The notes below the pieces were generated by a model. That model was not told the DNA's origin, ran no database searches, and was given only the letters and a program-made list of their open reading frames with translations. A program made the position numbers and the translations under genes. Below are positions 38,401-49,553 of a stretch of 64,000 nucleotides of DNA, piece after piece (position 1 is the first letter of the stretch; each line of letters opens with the position of its first letter). This DNA comes from Chrysaora quinquecirrha (taxonomy: Eukaryota > Cnidaria > Scyphozoa > Semaeostomeae > Pelagiidae), in assembly GCA_014526335.1 (NCBI GenBank), contig JACTAT010000044.1:2745732-2809731 (forward strand), given 5' to 3'.

Positions 38401-39664
38401 GGGCGAAGCGGGGAAGCGCATGCGTACTTTGCTGCCTTTTTTGAAGAAGGTCATGGCCGAATTTCGCTGAATTCGCGATGCCTTTTCACAAGGTAGGTTT
38501 TTTTCAATTTTTCCAAAAATATTCCCTCCGATGACTTTTTTAAATTCTTGTTACCTTCTTCCAACATTATATTGGATTGGTTTATTTTTTACTATTCTCT
38601 TTTGCGAGAAAGTGAAGTTTTATCTTCCCGCTTTTAGGCCTATTTTTGACTGTTGTTAAATTCTCTAAATTGGAAGACAGCGTCTTACTTTAATTTTGGG
38701 GATCAAATTCTGTTTAAAGTCAAAAAAGGCTAAACAGACATCGATCTTTTAGAATCTTTCTATGGTCTCCAAAGGTCCCCACGGTTAACAGTCGAAACAG
38801 CCTTCTGAAGAAAAGTTCTGAAGAATTCTCGAGATTATGACATAGCAATTAGGCCAGTAGATCCTTCCGCCAGCACAGCAAAATAAAACTGCAGCGGAAT
38901 AGCCTCTTTTTCGCTCGCTCCACTGCGCATGCTTCAACCCGCTTCATACCCCCCCCCTGCAGATGGTCTAGAAGGCTTTTCCTTGATTTATTAAAGGATA
39001 TTAATCACAGTCATAAAGTGGACTAAATTTCAGGCATATAGACTATATATACACTTGCTGGAACTGGAATCAAAACACTTTGATCAATCACTAACAAATC
39101 TGATCATGATTGTTTTTCAAACTTACCATGCATCAAATGAACTTGTTCATCTTTCATCATGTGATTCATACGCAAATGACGGTGAAAGGACCGGCTGATG
39201 TTCGATTGATAAGGGCATGATCCACAGGACTGTAAATTCAGAAAAATTACATTTTCAGTTTATGCTTTGCTAGGAGCAAGGGGAGTATCTCTTCATAAAT
39301 CTCATACACCACCCTGACGATAAATCTTAACAAATGAGATGGGGCGAGTTGACTACACGTGGGGCGACTTGACTTGAAAGAGGTCCGACTTGACCATGTT
39401 GGTAGTGGGGCGAGTTGAGCTGCTAAAATCATATCATACATCATAGGGCCCTGTTTTGTGAGTTTAATTATGTTGTACTCAAAAGGATAGATTGGTAGGA
39501 TACATTACCAAGATTTGTCCCTTTGAACCAGGTAAATCCATTTTATGAATTTCTCGGAGATGATGCATAAACTGGCGGACAGTGGTTGCTCGAAAAACTC
39601 TTGTACAATACTTGCATTTCACTGTAATTTTTACCGGCAAAGACGTTGTTTTCATGGAAGACAT
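32496..39664 (-). CDS. element B CACTA-like transposase, 11 exons, intact
   Basis: Exons: 39664-39509, 39229-39127, 37875-37813, 37499-37434, 36920-36855, 36302-36257, 36016-34856, 34562-34295, 34117-33970, 33237-33166, 32887-32496. All junctions are GT/AG, phases agree throughout, and the sum is 2,541 nt (846 aa) with no stop. Exons 1 and 2 each encode a C2H2 finger (CKYCTRVFRATTVRQF...HHLREIH; SCGSCPYQSNISRSFHRHLR), likely DNA binding. Exons 3-5 are near-copies of one acidic 21-22-codon exon. The large exon has HLGYRNEEGKTKEDTFQYIP, then ALYYDDLEIANPLGSRSGVH, LILGDNLAANSLLGFQESF, a CRFC pair and IMHDILEGVCKF. Conserved acidic residues in these blocks are candidates for the catalytic triad. 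Later exons carry FMTHYGEALRRNGPL. A KDZ-type assignment is the main alternative. Divergent from the plus-strand gene starting at 40281. Confidence 0.8.
36855..37875 (-). repeat. tandem triplication of a small exon with flanking intron
   Basis: Three phase 1-1 exons (37875-37813, 37499-37434, 36920-36855) encode GNSTTLCFQEMEQ...TSDGN, GNETTLCLGEESDEM...TSDGN and GNEATLFLGGELDEV...TSDGN. The introns next to them also share sequence (GAAATCTTTACTATTAT, then AAAAGGAAAA, then TTACCATTTCCATC on the plus strand). Because the exon is symmetric in phase, copies can be added or lost without breaking frame. Confidence 0.8.
38391..38959. mobile_element. possible hAT-like nonautonomous element with G-rich ends
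   Basis: The left end CAGGGGGGGGGGCGAAGCGG and right end CCGCTTCATACCCCCCCCTG are inverted with small interruptions, extending to AAGCGCATGCG/CGCATGCTT. CAGGG termini suggest hAT. The 8-bp flanks (ACACTGGT and CAGATGGT) match only at the last four bases, so no clear target duplication. It lies in the second intron of the element B transposase. Confidence 0.45.
39320..39425. repeat. GGGGCGAGTTGA-type repeat cluster
   Basis: GGGGCGAGTTGACTACACG, GGGGCGACTTGACTTG, GTCCGACTTGACCATG and GGGGCGAGTTGAG follow within 100 bp. An inverted counterpart (GGTCAACTCGCCCC, CAACTCGCC) lies at 41160-41190. These may be two ends of one element surrounding the divergent promoter, or two independent repeats. Confidence 0.4.
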
Positions 39665-40280
39665 ACTCGAAACACTTCTTTTCACCACAGTTTCCGTTGC
39701 CCAGAGGCAAGCACGGCTGCTTCCAGTGATGCCAGATCGAAATTTCGAAAAATCCCAGAGATTAACCGAGGCACTAAAGATTCTGAAAAATCCCAGGTTC
39801 AGGTTCAGGTTCAGGTGGTTTTTGAAGCTGTTGCCTTTGTATCGGCAGCCTTTTTTTTTCTTTTCTATTATTATTTGTCCATTTTTTCTATTGTCGATTT
39901 TCTCTTCTTCCACATTTTCCCAGAGCTCTCTCTTTATGCTGTGGTCTCATGCAGAAAAACGTGCTTGCATTATATTCTTTCACAATCATTTCACACCTTT
40001 GACACATTGCTTCAAAGGAAAGCATTGACTTTCAGAAACGTGCTGTCATTGAATCCCTTTACAATGATTTCACACAATTCAAAGGGAACCACTGTCGTTC
40101 AAAAACATGTTTTTCTCGTATCCTTGGTTACGCAGCTTTTGAAATGGCAAATTCTGATTGGTTCAATTTGTTGGTCCCGAAGATTTAAAAGTGTTTCTGT
40201 TGAAAACTTGTCGTCAGCAGTCGCAGTTCACTGTTCTTGAAAAATAAATCACCGTACGTATTTCGAAACGTCAGTGCGAA
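39665..40280. promoter_or_regulatory. shared upstream region of the two divergent element B genes
   Basis: The transposase start (39664, minus) and the second-gene start (40281, plus) are 616 bp apart with no gene between, so a bidirectional promoter is likely. An inverted CCAAT box (CTGATTGGTTCAAT) lies near 40154, about 120 bp before the plus-strand start. GTTCAG is repeated four to five times near 39795. Confidence 0.45.
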
Positions 40281-41107
40281 ATGTTTTCATCGCTTATAAG
40301 AGCAGCAATTTCAGGAGATGATCAAGGCTATGATGAAGATGATATCCGTGAGCAGACGGGATTTTCAAGGGAAACTTCTGCTCCTGACTACACTGAGGAA
40401 CAGCCCGACCTGCCGCCACTAACAGATGAACCAATTCAACAGCAAAGTTTTTGTGAGTAAACTACGCTTAATTTTTACAAACAGATTAGTTAAAAAGCTT
40501 TCAAGACGTTTCGCCCAACCACCGATTCGCCCAACTTCCTTTTCGCCCAACCTGTTAAGACGTTTCGCCCAACCCATCATGGTCGTTTCGCCCAACTTGA
40601 AATGATGCGGATAAATTCTTTCTTGTAGTTTGCGCATTATTTGATTGATGACATTGGGGGCTCTGCTCCCAAACCCCGATCATCACCTTGGTGACTGTTT
40701 TAGTGATAAGAAAAGTGATAAATAGCAAGTAATTTAGTTGGGCGAAACGACCAAGAATGTTGGGCGAAAAAACCAGCTTGGGTGAAAAGGAAGTTGGGCG
40801 AAACGGAGGTTGGGCGAAACGACCTGATACCGATAAAAACAAGTTTAATATTTTACAGTTTTAAAACAACAGTGTCCTATAGGCTAATTGGGCTATTCTC
40901 AAAATTATGAAAACAGCAAAGGATAGGAAAAACTTAGGCCTTAGGCCTTTTTTTATTATGCTACCCCGCCACGCCCTAGTACCCATCTAAGATTGTCAAG
41001 CAATATTCTACAGTGTCTTTTAACTCTTAATTCTATAGTGTCTTTTAACTCTTAGATCAAGCAATTCTTACACCCGAGGTCTATCAAGGGCATTATCAAT
41101 TGCAATG
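40281..41107 (+). CDS. 5' exons of the divergent second gene of element B
   Basis: Exon 1 (40281-40452, 57 codons plus one base) starts MFSSLIRAAISGDDQGYDED and is strongly acidic, rich in D, E, P and T. It ends at a GTGAGT donor. Exon 2 (41056-41107) follows acceptor TTTAACTCTTAG and reads YQAILTPEVYQGHYQLQ to a GTAAGT donor. They join in frame. Exon 2 ends in phase 2, whereas the next clear exon (43960) starts in phase 0, so at least one exon is missing from my model or these belong to a separate transcript. A MITE lies in the intron. An acidic N-terminus could be an activation or protein-binding segment; function unknown. Confidence 0.5.
40505..40823. mobile_element. inverted-repeat MITE made of TTTCGCCCAAC units
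   Basis: The left half carries CGTTTCGCCCAACC several times, and the right half carries the reverse complement GGTTGGGCGAAACG several times. The two halves pair over about 90 bp with small gaps (GTCGTTTCGCCCAAC is shared). It lies in the intron after exon 1 of the second gene. Multiple unit copies in each arm are unusual for a MITE. Confidence 0.7.
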
Positions 41108-41302
41108 GTAAGTAGAAATTTGTTCTACATTTCTTAAAATATCAGATATGTAGGTTTCTGGTCAACTCGCCCCATTCCAACTCGCCAAACTGACATGACC
41201 ATGTTAAGGCTTTCGCGTACGAAATTCAGAAAGCGAACAACTTTGATTCGCAAGCTGTTTACTAGTATAATGTCAATATAATAACTTTTGCAATCAATCT
41301 AA

Positions 41303-42838
41303 TCAACAATCAGTTTTTCTTCTTTTTGCGGATGAAGGACCATCCAAACCGCTGGTCTTTCGCTTCTGTTCTCCAGAATTTTTTGAATCTTTGTTTTGAC
41401 TCTGCAGAAGTTTGACCAATGCTTTGACTGACGACGCGAGCATATTGTCTCTACGCCAAATGTGTCGAAAAAATGTATTAACAGGAGCCAAAATAGTTCC
41501 TTCTGTAAAAAATTTTATGTCAAATAGTTTGCATTTAACACATTTATGGCAGAATTGTATTGCGTTGAGAGATAGGACTTTGTGTTCAGGTTTCAAAAAT
41601 GACAGCACCAGTTCTAGAATGTCTTTTTCAATAACAAGACGTTTTATTTGGCTTGCATTAAATTTGAGCAGAAACGACAAAAGTTCTATTACAGCTTCTA
41701 CAAGTTTTTCATTTTTTAAAGGTTTAGTCAAAACATCCAAGGAACGCATGCAAAAATAAGCAAAAAACTTAGACTCTCCAATATCGTTTGCATTGTGGCG
41801 CTAAAACTTTGGCTCGAATAACGTGTCCAATAGCATTCTTGCCCTTTCAAACAAATTGTCGTCTTGGCCGAAAACCAATATGTCTACAAGCAGACTTACC
41901 AAAAGCTGTTTTTCTTCCTCCACATCCTCGTTCAAAATAAATTGTCGAACAACCGACGAATTCTTCAACATCATGAGGTTTATGATGTCAAGCGCAATTG
42001 ATGTTGCCATTAAATCATCCGGTGATTTCATCAAAAATTTTAAAAGGGACCATAGCCCAAAACTGCAAAAAACCGACAGGAAGTTTTTCATGTCTTCAGG
42101 CCGTGCTGTTGCGTATAGACAAAACAACTCTTTCAGAAGTAAGAGCAATTCACCTCGACCCTTTTGCTCACAATTTTGCAAGCTTGAAAGCAGCTCCTTC
42201 AGATAGGATTCATCATTTATTATTCCCTCGAGCAACTCGTGCTTCTTATTTAATATCAGCTGTTCAAGCGCAAAGCCAAAGTCATGCGTGATGGATAATT
42301 GGGTTGACTGCAACAAGATATCCCATATATAGTTAATTTTGCAAATTAAATTCATCTTGTTTTGAATTTCCCTGTTTTTCGATTTTACAGCACGACTGGC
42401 CCTTTCCTTTAAAATTTGTCGATGTTTGACCTGGTCCAGTGCTACATTTTGATGTTGAAGAATTCCAAAAATAGTATTCATGTTCTCGTCAGTAAATATA
42501 GTTTCCAAAACAGCAGGACTGTTGAGCTTTAAAAGTGCTCTAAATATTTCATTTCTGAAATTCAAAGCTCAGCTCCAGAAGTCCATTTCGTCTTCACTCG
42601 CACGAAAAAATTCAAAAAGCTTGTCGACATAGTTACCCTCAGCGACCTCTGAAGCAACAGCACCACGTGTTGCACCCTGTCCGGCCGCACATTTTCTTAG
42701 AATATCTGCGATTTCTTTTAAATTACCAAGTGTGCATGGTGGAAGATTGAGAGCATCCACCTCTTGCCCAAGTCTGCTAACGCGGGAAACGTTCTTTAAC
42801 TCCATACTTTTACCATCCATTTCAGACATTTTCCTCAT
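41303..42838 (-). pseudogene. PP4R3/SMEK-like pseudogene (protein phosphatase 4 regulatory subunit 3)
   Basis: One intronless frame of about 510 codons runs through from MRKMSEMDGKSM (42838) to SSAKRRKTDC (41303). It is interrupted by exactly two stops, TGA at 42571-42569 and TAG at 41803-41801, and by no frameshift. Homology to the PP4R3/SMEK armadillo-like repeat region is colinear: LNLPPCTLGNLKEIADILRK, FRALLKLNSPAVLETIF, LMATSIALDIINLM...VVRQFI, ESKFFAYFCMRSLDVLTKPL (straddling the second stop's downstream side) and the basic KRRK tail. The N-terminal EVH1/PH-like domain of the family and the long acidic middle are not seen. In cells the family guides PP4 phosphatase to targets. No intron suggests a retrocopy, now dead; it lies in an intron of the second element B gene. 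Confidence 0.75.
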
Positions 42839-43018
42839 CAGATTTGGTGTTTGTTTGTATTTTTTGAGATGTTGCTTGCCACCCACCAAGCAGATCGACA
42901 CACAATAGTTTAAGATAATAGTGGTTATCACGGAGGAAGAAACTGTACCAAATGGGAAAACGCAGAACATATTACAAAGAACAGAAGGGATTTTTTGCGC
43001 GAGAGGGCATCCATCCTG

Positions 43019-43439
43019 AGGGGGTGTTTAGGGGGTCTGGAAACCGTAAATCCGTTCAAAATTTGCCCAAAAACCGCAAAACCGTGCGATATTTGTAACA
43101 AATCCTTATGGCACGATTCGAGTCCCCGTTTTCACAAAACTTGCACATAGTAATCTGTGAAAACTGTAGGTTCGTCAAATTTTATTGTTCACTTCACGTT
43201 TTTGAGACGTTTCCCTCCAATAACAATTTTTTCATTGCGAGCTAACCTTCAGGTTCACTGAGTTGGCATTCAGAATCAAAAACTTAATAAAAAACCGGAA
43301 AAATTATCGAGAAAATCCGTAAAACCGTTCACTGACGAGATTTTGAAAACCGAAAAACCGCGTAATTTTTCGGAAGAAACCGAAAATCCTAGCAAAAATA
43401 TTAGCAAAACCGTGTAACCGTAAAACCCAAACACCCCCT
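43019..43439. mobile_element. hAT-like MITE with 8-bp target duplication
   Basis: The ends AGGGGGTGTTTAGGGGG and CAAACACCCCCT are inverted. The flanks 43011-43018 and 43440-43447 are both CCATCCTG, a perfect 8-bp duplication as in hAT elements. The interior repeats AAACCGTAAA and CGAAAAACCG words. No coding capacity. Confidence 0.75.
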
Positions 43440-43514
43440 CCATCCTGGCTGTGGAAGATTATCATCCCGAGTATTATGTCTGTGCTAGTGGAGGGTGTCC
43501 CGTACAGTGGAGAA

Positions 43515-43615
43515 TATTCAATTATTATTATTATTAATAATAATAACCCTGGGTAATGGTGATTATGATAACTATTATATTATTTTTTTTTTTCATTATT
43601 ATTTTTAAAAAAGGG
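43515..43615. repeat. ATT/AAT microsatellite and A/T-rich tract
   Basis: TTATTATTATTATTAATAATAATAA followed by T-rich simple sequence. Nothing else is recognised between the MITE and the exon at 43960. Confidence 0.7.
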
Positions 43616-43959
43616 TTTATACAACCAAAAACCTTCTAAACATACAAAATGACATAAATACAGTAATATTCAGACCCAAAAAATGCCATGCATACCCCTG
43701 TGTCAAAATGTGATCACTACCCCCCCCCCCCTCCCTGGGATTCTGAAACTGGTATTCAAAATTAAAACACATTTAGGCAACAGAGTGGTGTAAGAAACTT
43801 TCAGCTTTCTATTATTGATTAAAATAAGAAACTTAAGCCTGAAACTCAGCAACAACCTTTTTATAAAAATTGTGTTCGTAAAATGAACCATCAAATTAAT
43901 TACATGAAGGTAGAAAATGAGCGCAGACAGTATTACATTTTCATTACTGATTTCTACAG

Positions 43960-46942
43960 GAAGAAAAAAAGAAGAAGAAAACAAGGTTGGAAGAAACTCT
44001 TACACCAAAGACCGCAGTTTCTTATCAGGCAGTATGTTTAAGCATTATTATTGCTATGGTGTTGATGGTTGAGGGGTTTATCCTCAATTTTGGGCCAACC
44101 TCTTGAAAATGCCCCCTAAATCCAGACATCATTTTTGCAAATATTTTATTTTGGGGAAGCACAATAGAATGGAACACTGTTGGTTTCCATTACCATTGGT
44201 TACCATCATTAAAAGGAGGAGAATTCTTTCAAAAATTCGTACCTTCAATTATCAGAAAACAGATTTGCTTGTAAATGGTAAAGTAATTGTCACTATGCAG
44301 TTTCAGTACATAAATGCCCTTGTTGAACAGTTCAATATTGCACTTTTAGCCGAAAGTATACATCATGATTATTGGTCAAATTAAGCATAAATCTAAAAGC
44401 TAACCAGACTATTGTTTCTTTAAAAAGTGCAAATACCAACTCAAGTAGATTCAGAATACCTATTTCCAAACCTCAAAACTTACATTCAATCAGTCTACAA
44501 ATGACACTCTGTACAAGCAAAAATCATTTTTAACATAAAATATTTTTTCTCTTAGCCTATAAAGTATGATTCATCCGAGATCATGAAAAATCATATGCGA
44601 GAAGCAGATCAAGAGAAATATGAAGAAGGAGGAGAAATCCCATCTGCAGCGAAAAAATGCATTGTACGACAGCACTGCCGATATCTTTCCCAGATGCATA
44701 AAGTTCAGAGAAAAGGAATGAATGATGAGTAGTAAGTTAAATAATTATTAACTAAGACTACTGTAACAGATGCAAAGCATCGAGGTACTAAAGAGACAGC
44801 ATCTCTCAAAAAGAAGGTGCTGAATTCAAATCTGAAGTCAAAATTTCAATTGACCAAATTTTCAATTTTTTTGAAAACGAGGCCCTTAGTTGAAATGGTC
44901 TATTGACCATTCAAATATTAGAAACTAACAGTGATGAACAGCTTTGTATAAAAGCTTAACTACCAGTTACTAGAGTAAATTTTGTCTCTTTACGAAGCAA
45001 TCTCTGGAATATGGAAGAAAATTTCCAATATTTAGAATTATAAAACATTATCACTTATACCTGTACATTATCTCTACAGCTACCCAAGTACGATGAGGAA
45101 AACTAAATTGGCAATTCACCTAATAAATAAGTATCCATACATGGCTGATGCTGATGGGGGATATGTAAGTATCTTTTTGAAACTTTCCTTGTCACTTATC
45201 TTTGTAAAATTATTTCCCCTCCACATCTTCGCAACCTTTTCTTTGCTTCTGTTTCCTTTACCCAGCCTTTCCTTTTCCTTTCTGGGTCATTCTTACTTTG
45301 TTGTTTGTCTTGTTGCTATCTTCCTTTTCTTTCATCCTTTGCATATTCACTCTTTTCCTGTTTCTGATATCCTTTTATTCTTTGCAGTCATCATTGTTCT
45401 ACACCAAGCCAAGGCAGGGTGGCAGTATATTAAAAGCACTGGAATACATTAACAAGAAGGAGCAGCCACCATTGCCGAAGCGAAGACAGAAAAAAAAAGT
45501 AAAAATTTGTGAACCAAATTCTGATGCTGTTCCAGAAAATGGTCAACAGGATCTGCAAGAAGCAAATGGTGAGAAAATTTTAACGATGATTGTTGTAGTG
45601 TCATCTTATTTTTGTAATCAGATTAGTTTAAAACAATTTCAAAGGTTTTAGTAATTTGTAGATAAGATGAAAGGAGCATTTTACAACAAGATGAGCATTT
45701 GATGAAGGATATTTAATGTGACCCTCTTTATATATGCCAAAGTGCAACTTAAAATTTCAACATTGCATTACTTACTCTCAAATGAACTCCTTAAAATTCT
45801 CTAAAAAAACCAAATTATCATACTTCTTTTTTCTACTTTTCAGTTGAACAACTCAAGTTTCTGAAACCTGAAAATCCTGTCGTCAAGGCAATAATGAAAG
45901 ACACTTTCCAAGAAAGACGGGAGTGGATTGAGACAAGTGGAATAAAAGCGCCAACAATATCTGCAATCCTGCAAACATATCATGTTTTATCCTGCAAGGA
46001 GCATGTATGCCTTGCTTCAAATATTGTTTCCATTTTTAAGGCTTCAATTAACATTTCATCATCACCTCATTACCTTTTTGATAATGCTGAATCCTGTTTC
46101 AAACAAAACTTATTTGAATTTGGTTTATTCCATCAGTATCCACCTTTAAGTTCCCTACCCACCCATAAGATCTTTGCAAACACTGTTTTGTCAGACTCCA
46201 GCTACAATCAAATTCCCTGACTAAATAAAAGAGCAAGAATTTTGCTTAATAATGACATTAATGTTTCATATTTTGTTTTTAGATCATTGAAGAATTCAAA
46301 CGTATGTTTCCTGGTGTGGGTTACTTTGGCAATGCTTTTGAAGCAATTAAGAAGGCAACGAGCATGGAATCAGGTATAGGATTTGAATACACTATGATTC
46401 CTTTGTTCAGGCAAATTATTGCCCACAGGTTATAAATATTTGTTCAAGATGGATGGCATTTGATCAGTCCAGTCCAATTCCCATTGGAAATTTTCTGAGG
46501 AGATAGCACAGCAAAAGGCTAGGTTAGTTTAGTACAAGGGAGGCATCATAACACGGTTTGCTGTCTAATTCATTATACATTTTTTATAGATGACGATGTT
46601 GAAAATTTATCAAAAAGACTGCTGCCAAAGAGAGGGAGGAAAAGTGTAATCAGTGAAGTTGAAAATCTGAAGATTGAAGCTGAGAAGAATCCTGCAGTTT
46701 TCCTCTGCAAGCTTGCCGATGGAGAACATTACGTGTTAGTGGGAAGTATCATCCTGCACACTGGAAAGATGAAAGCCGGCATCGAACTTCTTATGCAAAG
46801 TGCATTCGTTTTCAACGTTAAATACAACAACCTACAGACATCTGTCTGTGCAATATTAGAAAGAACTTGGCTAGGAAAGAAGGGGTTGACCCCTCTTTCC
46901 AGTATAGCAGATGGAATATTAAAAAATATTTTAAACGGTTAA
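43960..46942 (+). CDS. element B second protein, 3' seven exons (SAMD3-like family?)
   Basis: Exons: 43960-44031, 44556-44731, 45080-45164, 45388-45568, 45844-46004, 46283-46373, 46590-46942. Phases agree at every junction, giving 372 aa to the stop. The order of motifs is a lysine-rich start (EEKKKKKTRLEE), AAKKCIVRQHCRYLSQM, YYPSTMRKTKLAIHLINKYP, a basic KRRQKKK patch, HIIEEFKRMFPG, and a C-terminal FLCKLADGEHYVLVGSIIL. The arrangement (YPS...R...IA..I...FP, then a basic patch, then a late EF.R.FP motif) resembles proteins often annotated SAMD3-like in fish and cnidarian genomes, but I see no SAM domain itself. As the partner of the transposase in a CACTA-like element, a DNA-binding or accessory role is plausible. 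The 5' end probably includes 40281-41107. Confidence 0.7.
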
Positions 46943-47264
46943 TTAAAGTTGCATTTTAAAGGACAGAACACAGTACTTTATTTACTTTTTGTTATTTTCT
47001 ACTTTTTATCATTAATTCTCTTTATATGTTGTAAATTACGTTAAAATAATTTGTGGACAGAGTGCAATAGTGTTGTTTACCTTAATCGGTTTCCTGACCA
47101 AGCTGACAAACTGACAAAGATATTGCGCCCCAGTCTGGCCAGCTGGCAAAGGCAGAAGAACACAATTGCGCTGCGCTCGTTCAGTGAGCTAGATCCTCGT
47201 GCAGGAGTAAGCCAAACAGCTGCTTCTGTGAAGGAGGTTATTGTTTCCTAAATCGCTTCCACCT
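46943..47264. other. 3' flank of the element B second gene
   Basis: A/T-rich to 47050, then an open stretch (47051-47251) with no recognisable domain or splice partner. I do not support it as a gene. Confidence 0.4.
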
Positions 47265-47618
47265 TTCAAGTTTAGGGACAATATCCATAAGCAAGAACAG
47301 TACCTGTTAATCAAATTATTAGGATCATCGAGATCTGTATCCCTAAATTTTAGGGACAATATCCATAAGCAAAAACAGTACCTGTCAATCAAATTATTAG
47401 GATTTTATCCCTAAATTTTAGGGATGATTTAGGGAGAATATGTTTTACAACAATGGGGGCAAATCATCGAATTTCGAGACAAATTAGGGAAGATTTATGG
47501 ACAATTTGTGGACAATTTATGGACAATTTGTGGACAAATTATGGATAAAAAAGTTGCACGAGTTTATGGACAAATTAACGAGTTTCCATAAAATTTCGGG
47601 ACAATTTGTTTGACTGTG
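47265..47618. repeat. element B right terminus and subterminal repeats
   Basis: The mirror of the left end: AATTTTAGGGACAAT, TTATGGACAATTTGTGG and similar words, ending TTTGACTGTG. A ~79-bp segment starting TTTAGGGACAATATCCATAAG occurs twice in tandem (near 47272 and 47351). Confidence 0.75.
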
Positions 47619-48435
47619 TGGCTAACTAACCAACTAACTTACTAAAGAACAAGCTCACTAACTATCTAATCTACTAGCAAACTATCTAACTAACTAACTA
47701 CCTAACTAACTAACTAACTAGCTAACTAACTAACTAACTAACTAACTAACATGAAAGCTATGCTTGCAAAGTAACTGACCAGCTCGCTAGCTAACTAATT
47801 AACTAACTAACTAACTAACTAACTAAAAAACAACCTCGCAAACTCTCTCATTTACTAACAAACTAACTAAATAATTAATTAACAAACCATTCAACTAACT
47901 AACTCTCTATCTTACTAACTAACTAACATACAAGCTATGCCAGCAACAAAATTAAGCAGCTTACAAACAAACTAACTAGCAAACCAACTAACTAATAAGC
48001 AACCTCGAAAACAATCTAATTTACTCACAAACTAACTAACTAAGTAACTAACTAACCAACTAACTACCTTTATCTCCATCTTAATAATTAACTAACATAC
48101 AAGCTATGCTTGCAATCTAATTGAGCGGCTTACAAACTAACTAACTAGCAAACCAACTAACAAACAAACAAGCTCGCCAACTATCTAATTTACTAACAAC
48201 CTATCTAATTAACTAACTACCTAACTAGCCAATATACAAGCTATGCTTTCAACCTAAATAAACAGCTTGCTAACTCACTGACTGAATAGCTATCTAGCCA
48301 ACTAACTAACTAACTAACAAACAAGCTTGCTAACTATCTAATTTACTTGCAAATTAACAAACTAACTAACTTTCTAACTAACTGACTAAGTGACATGAAA
48401 GCTATGCTTGCAACGTAACTAACTAGATGGGTGAT

Positions 48436-48467
<32 letters not shown>

Positions 48468-48893
48468 AAACAACCTCGCAAACTCTCTAATTTGCTAACA
48501 AACTAACTCAATAAGTAATAAACCAGCCATTCAACTAACCAACTCTCTATCTTTCTAGCTAACTAACATACAAGCTATGTTTGCAAAATAATAAGCAGCT
48601 TACAAACAAACTAACTAGCAAATTAACTAACTAATAAACAACTTCGAAAACAATCTAATTTACTCACAAACTAACTAACTAAGTAACTAACTAACCAACT
48701 AACACACAAGCTATGCTTGTAACCTAATTGAGCAGCTTACAAACTAACTATGTAACAAACTAACAAACCAACAAACAAATTCGCCAACTGTATAATTTAG
48801 TAACAAACTATTTAACAAACTAACTAACTAACCAGTATTCAAGCTATGCTTTCAACCTAAATAAACAGCTTACAAACTCACTGACTCGCTATT

Positions 48894-48925
<32 letters not shown>

Positions 48926-49199
48926 GAACAAGCTTGCCAACTATCTAGTTTACTAGCAAACTATCTAACTAACTAACTAACTAACTAACCAACTTACTAA
49001 CATGAAAGCTATGCTTACAACGTAACTAACTAATTAACAAAATAACTACTTAACTAACTAACTAACTAACTAACAAACAAGCCCGCAAACTATCTAATTT
49101 ACTAGCAAACAAACTAACTAACTAACAAACTAACTAGCCAATATACAATCTATGCTTTAAACCTAAATAAAGAGCTAGCTAACTCACTGACTCACTAAA

Positions 49200-49231
<32 letters not shown>

Positions 49232-49518
49232 AAACAAGCTCCCTAACTATCTCATTTACTAGCAAACTAACTAACTAACTAACTAACTAACCAACTAACT
49301 AACATGGGAGCGATGCTTGCAACGTAAATAACTAGCTGGCCTTACTAACAAACAAACAAACTAATTAACTAACTACCTAACTAACTAACAAACAAGCCTG
49401 CCAACTATCTAATTTACTAGCAAACTAACTCAATAACTAACTAACTATCTAACTAACTAACTAACTAACTAAAATGAAAGCTATGCTTGCAAAGTAGCTA
49501 ACCAGCTCGCTAACTAAG

Positions 49519-49553
<35 letters not shown>

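Larger units (their letters stand above)
31434..47618. mobile_element. element B: complete 16.2-kb CACTA-like transposon
   Basis: The ends are perfect inverted copies: CACAGTCAAACAAATTGTCC on the left and its reverse complement ending GACTGTG on the right. TG is duplicated at 31432-31433 and 47619-47620; removing the element restores the satellite phrase CACTAACTGGCTAAC seen elsewhere in the array. The subterminal regions are packed with GTCCCTAAA/TTATCCCTAAA words. Inside are an intact minus-strand transposase, a divergent multi-exon plus-strand gene, a PP4R3-like pseudogene and several MITEs. The CAC terminus, 2-bp duplication, subterminal repeats and two divergent genes fit the CACTA/EnSpm type; the transposase name itself is recalled, not tested. 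Confidence 0.85.

Noticed and set aside
39545..40240. Plus-strand ORFs over the element B divergent region
   Set aside because: They run antisense to the zinc-finger exon and into the promoter region with no motif or splice support.
42565..42571. Intron explaining the first stop in the PP4R3-like frame
   Set aside because: There is no GT donor near the stop and the homology is colinear through it, so it is a true nonsense codon.
47051..47251. Small plus-strand ORF after the element B second gene
   Set aside because: No splice sites, no recognised motif, and it abuts the subterminal repeats.
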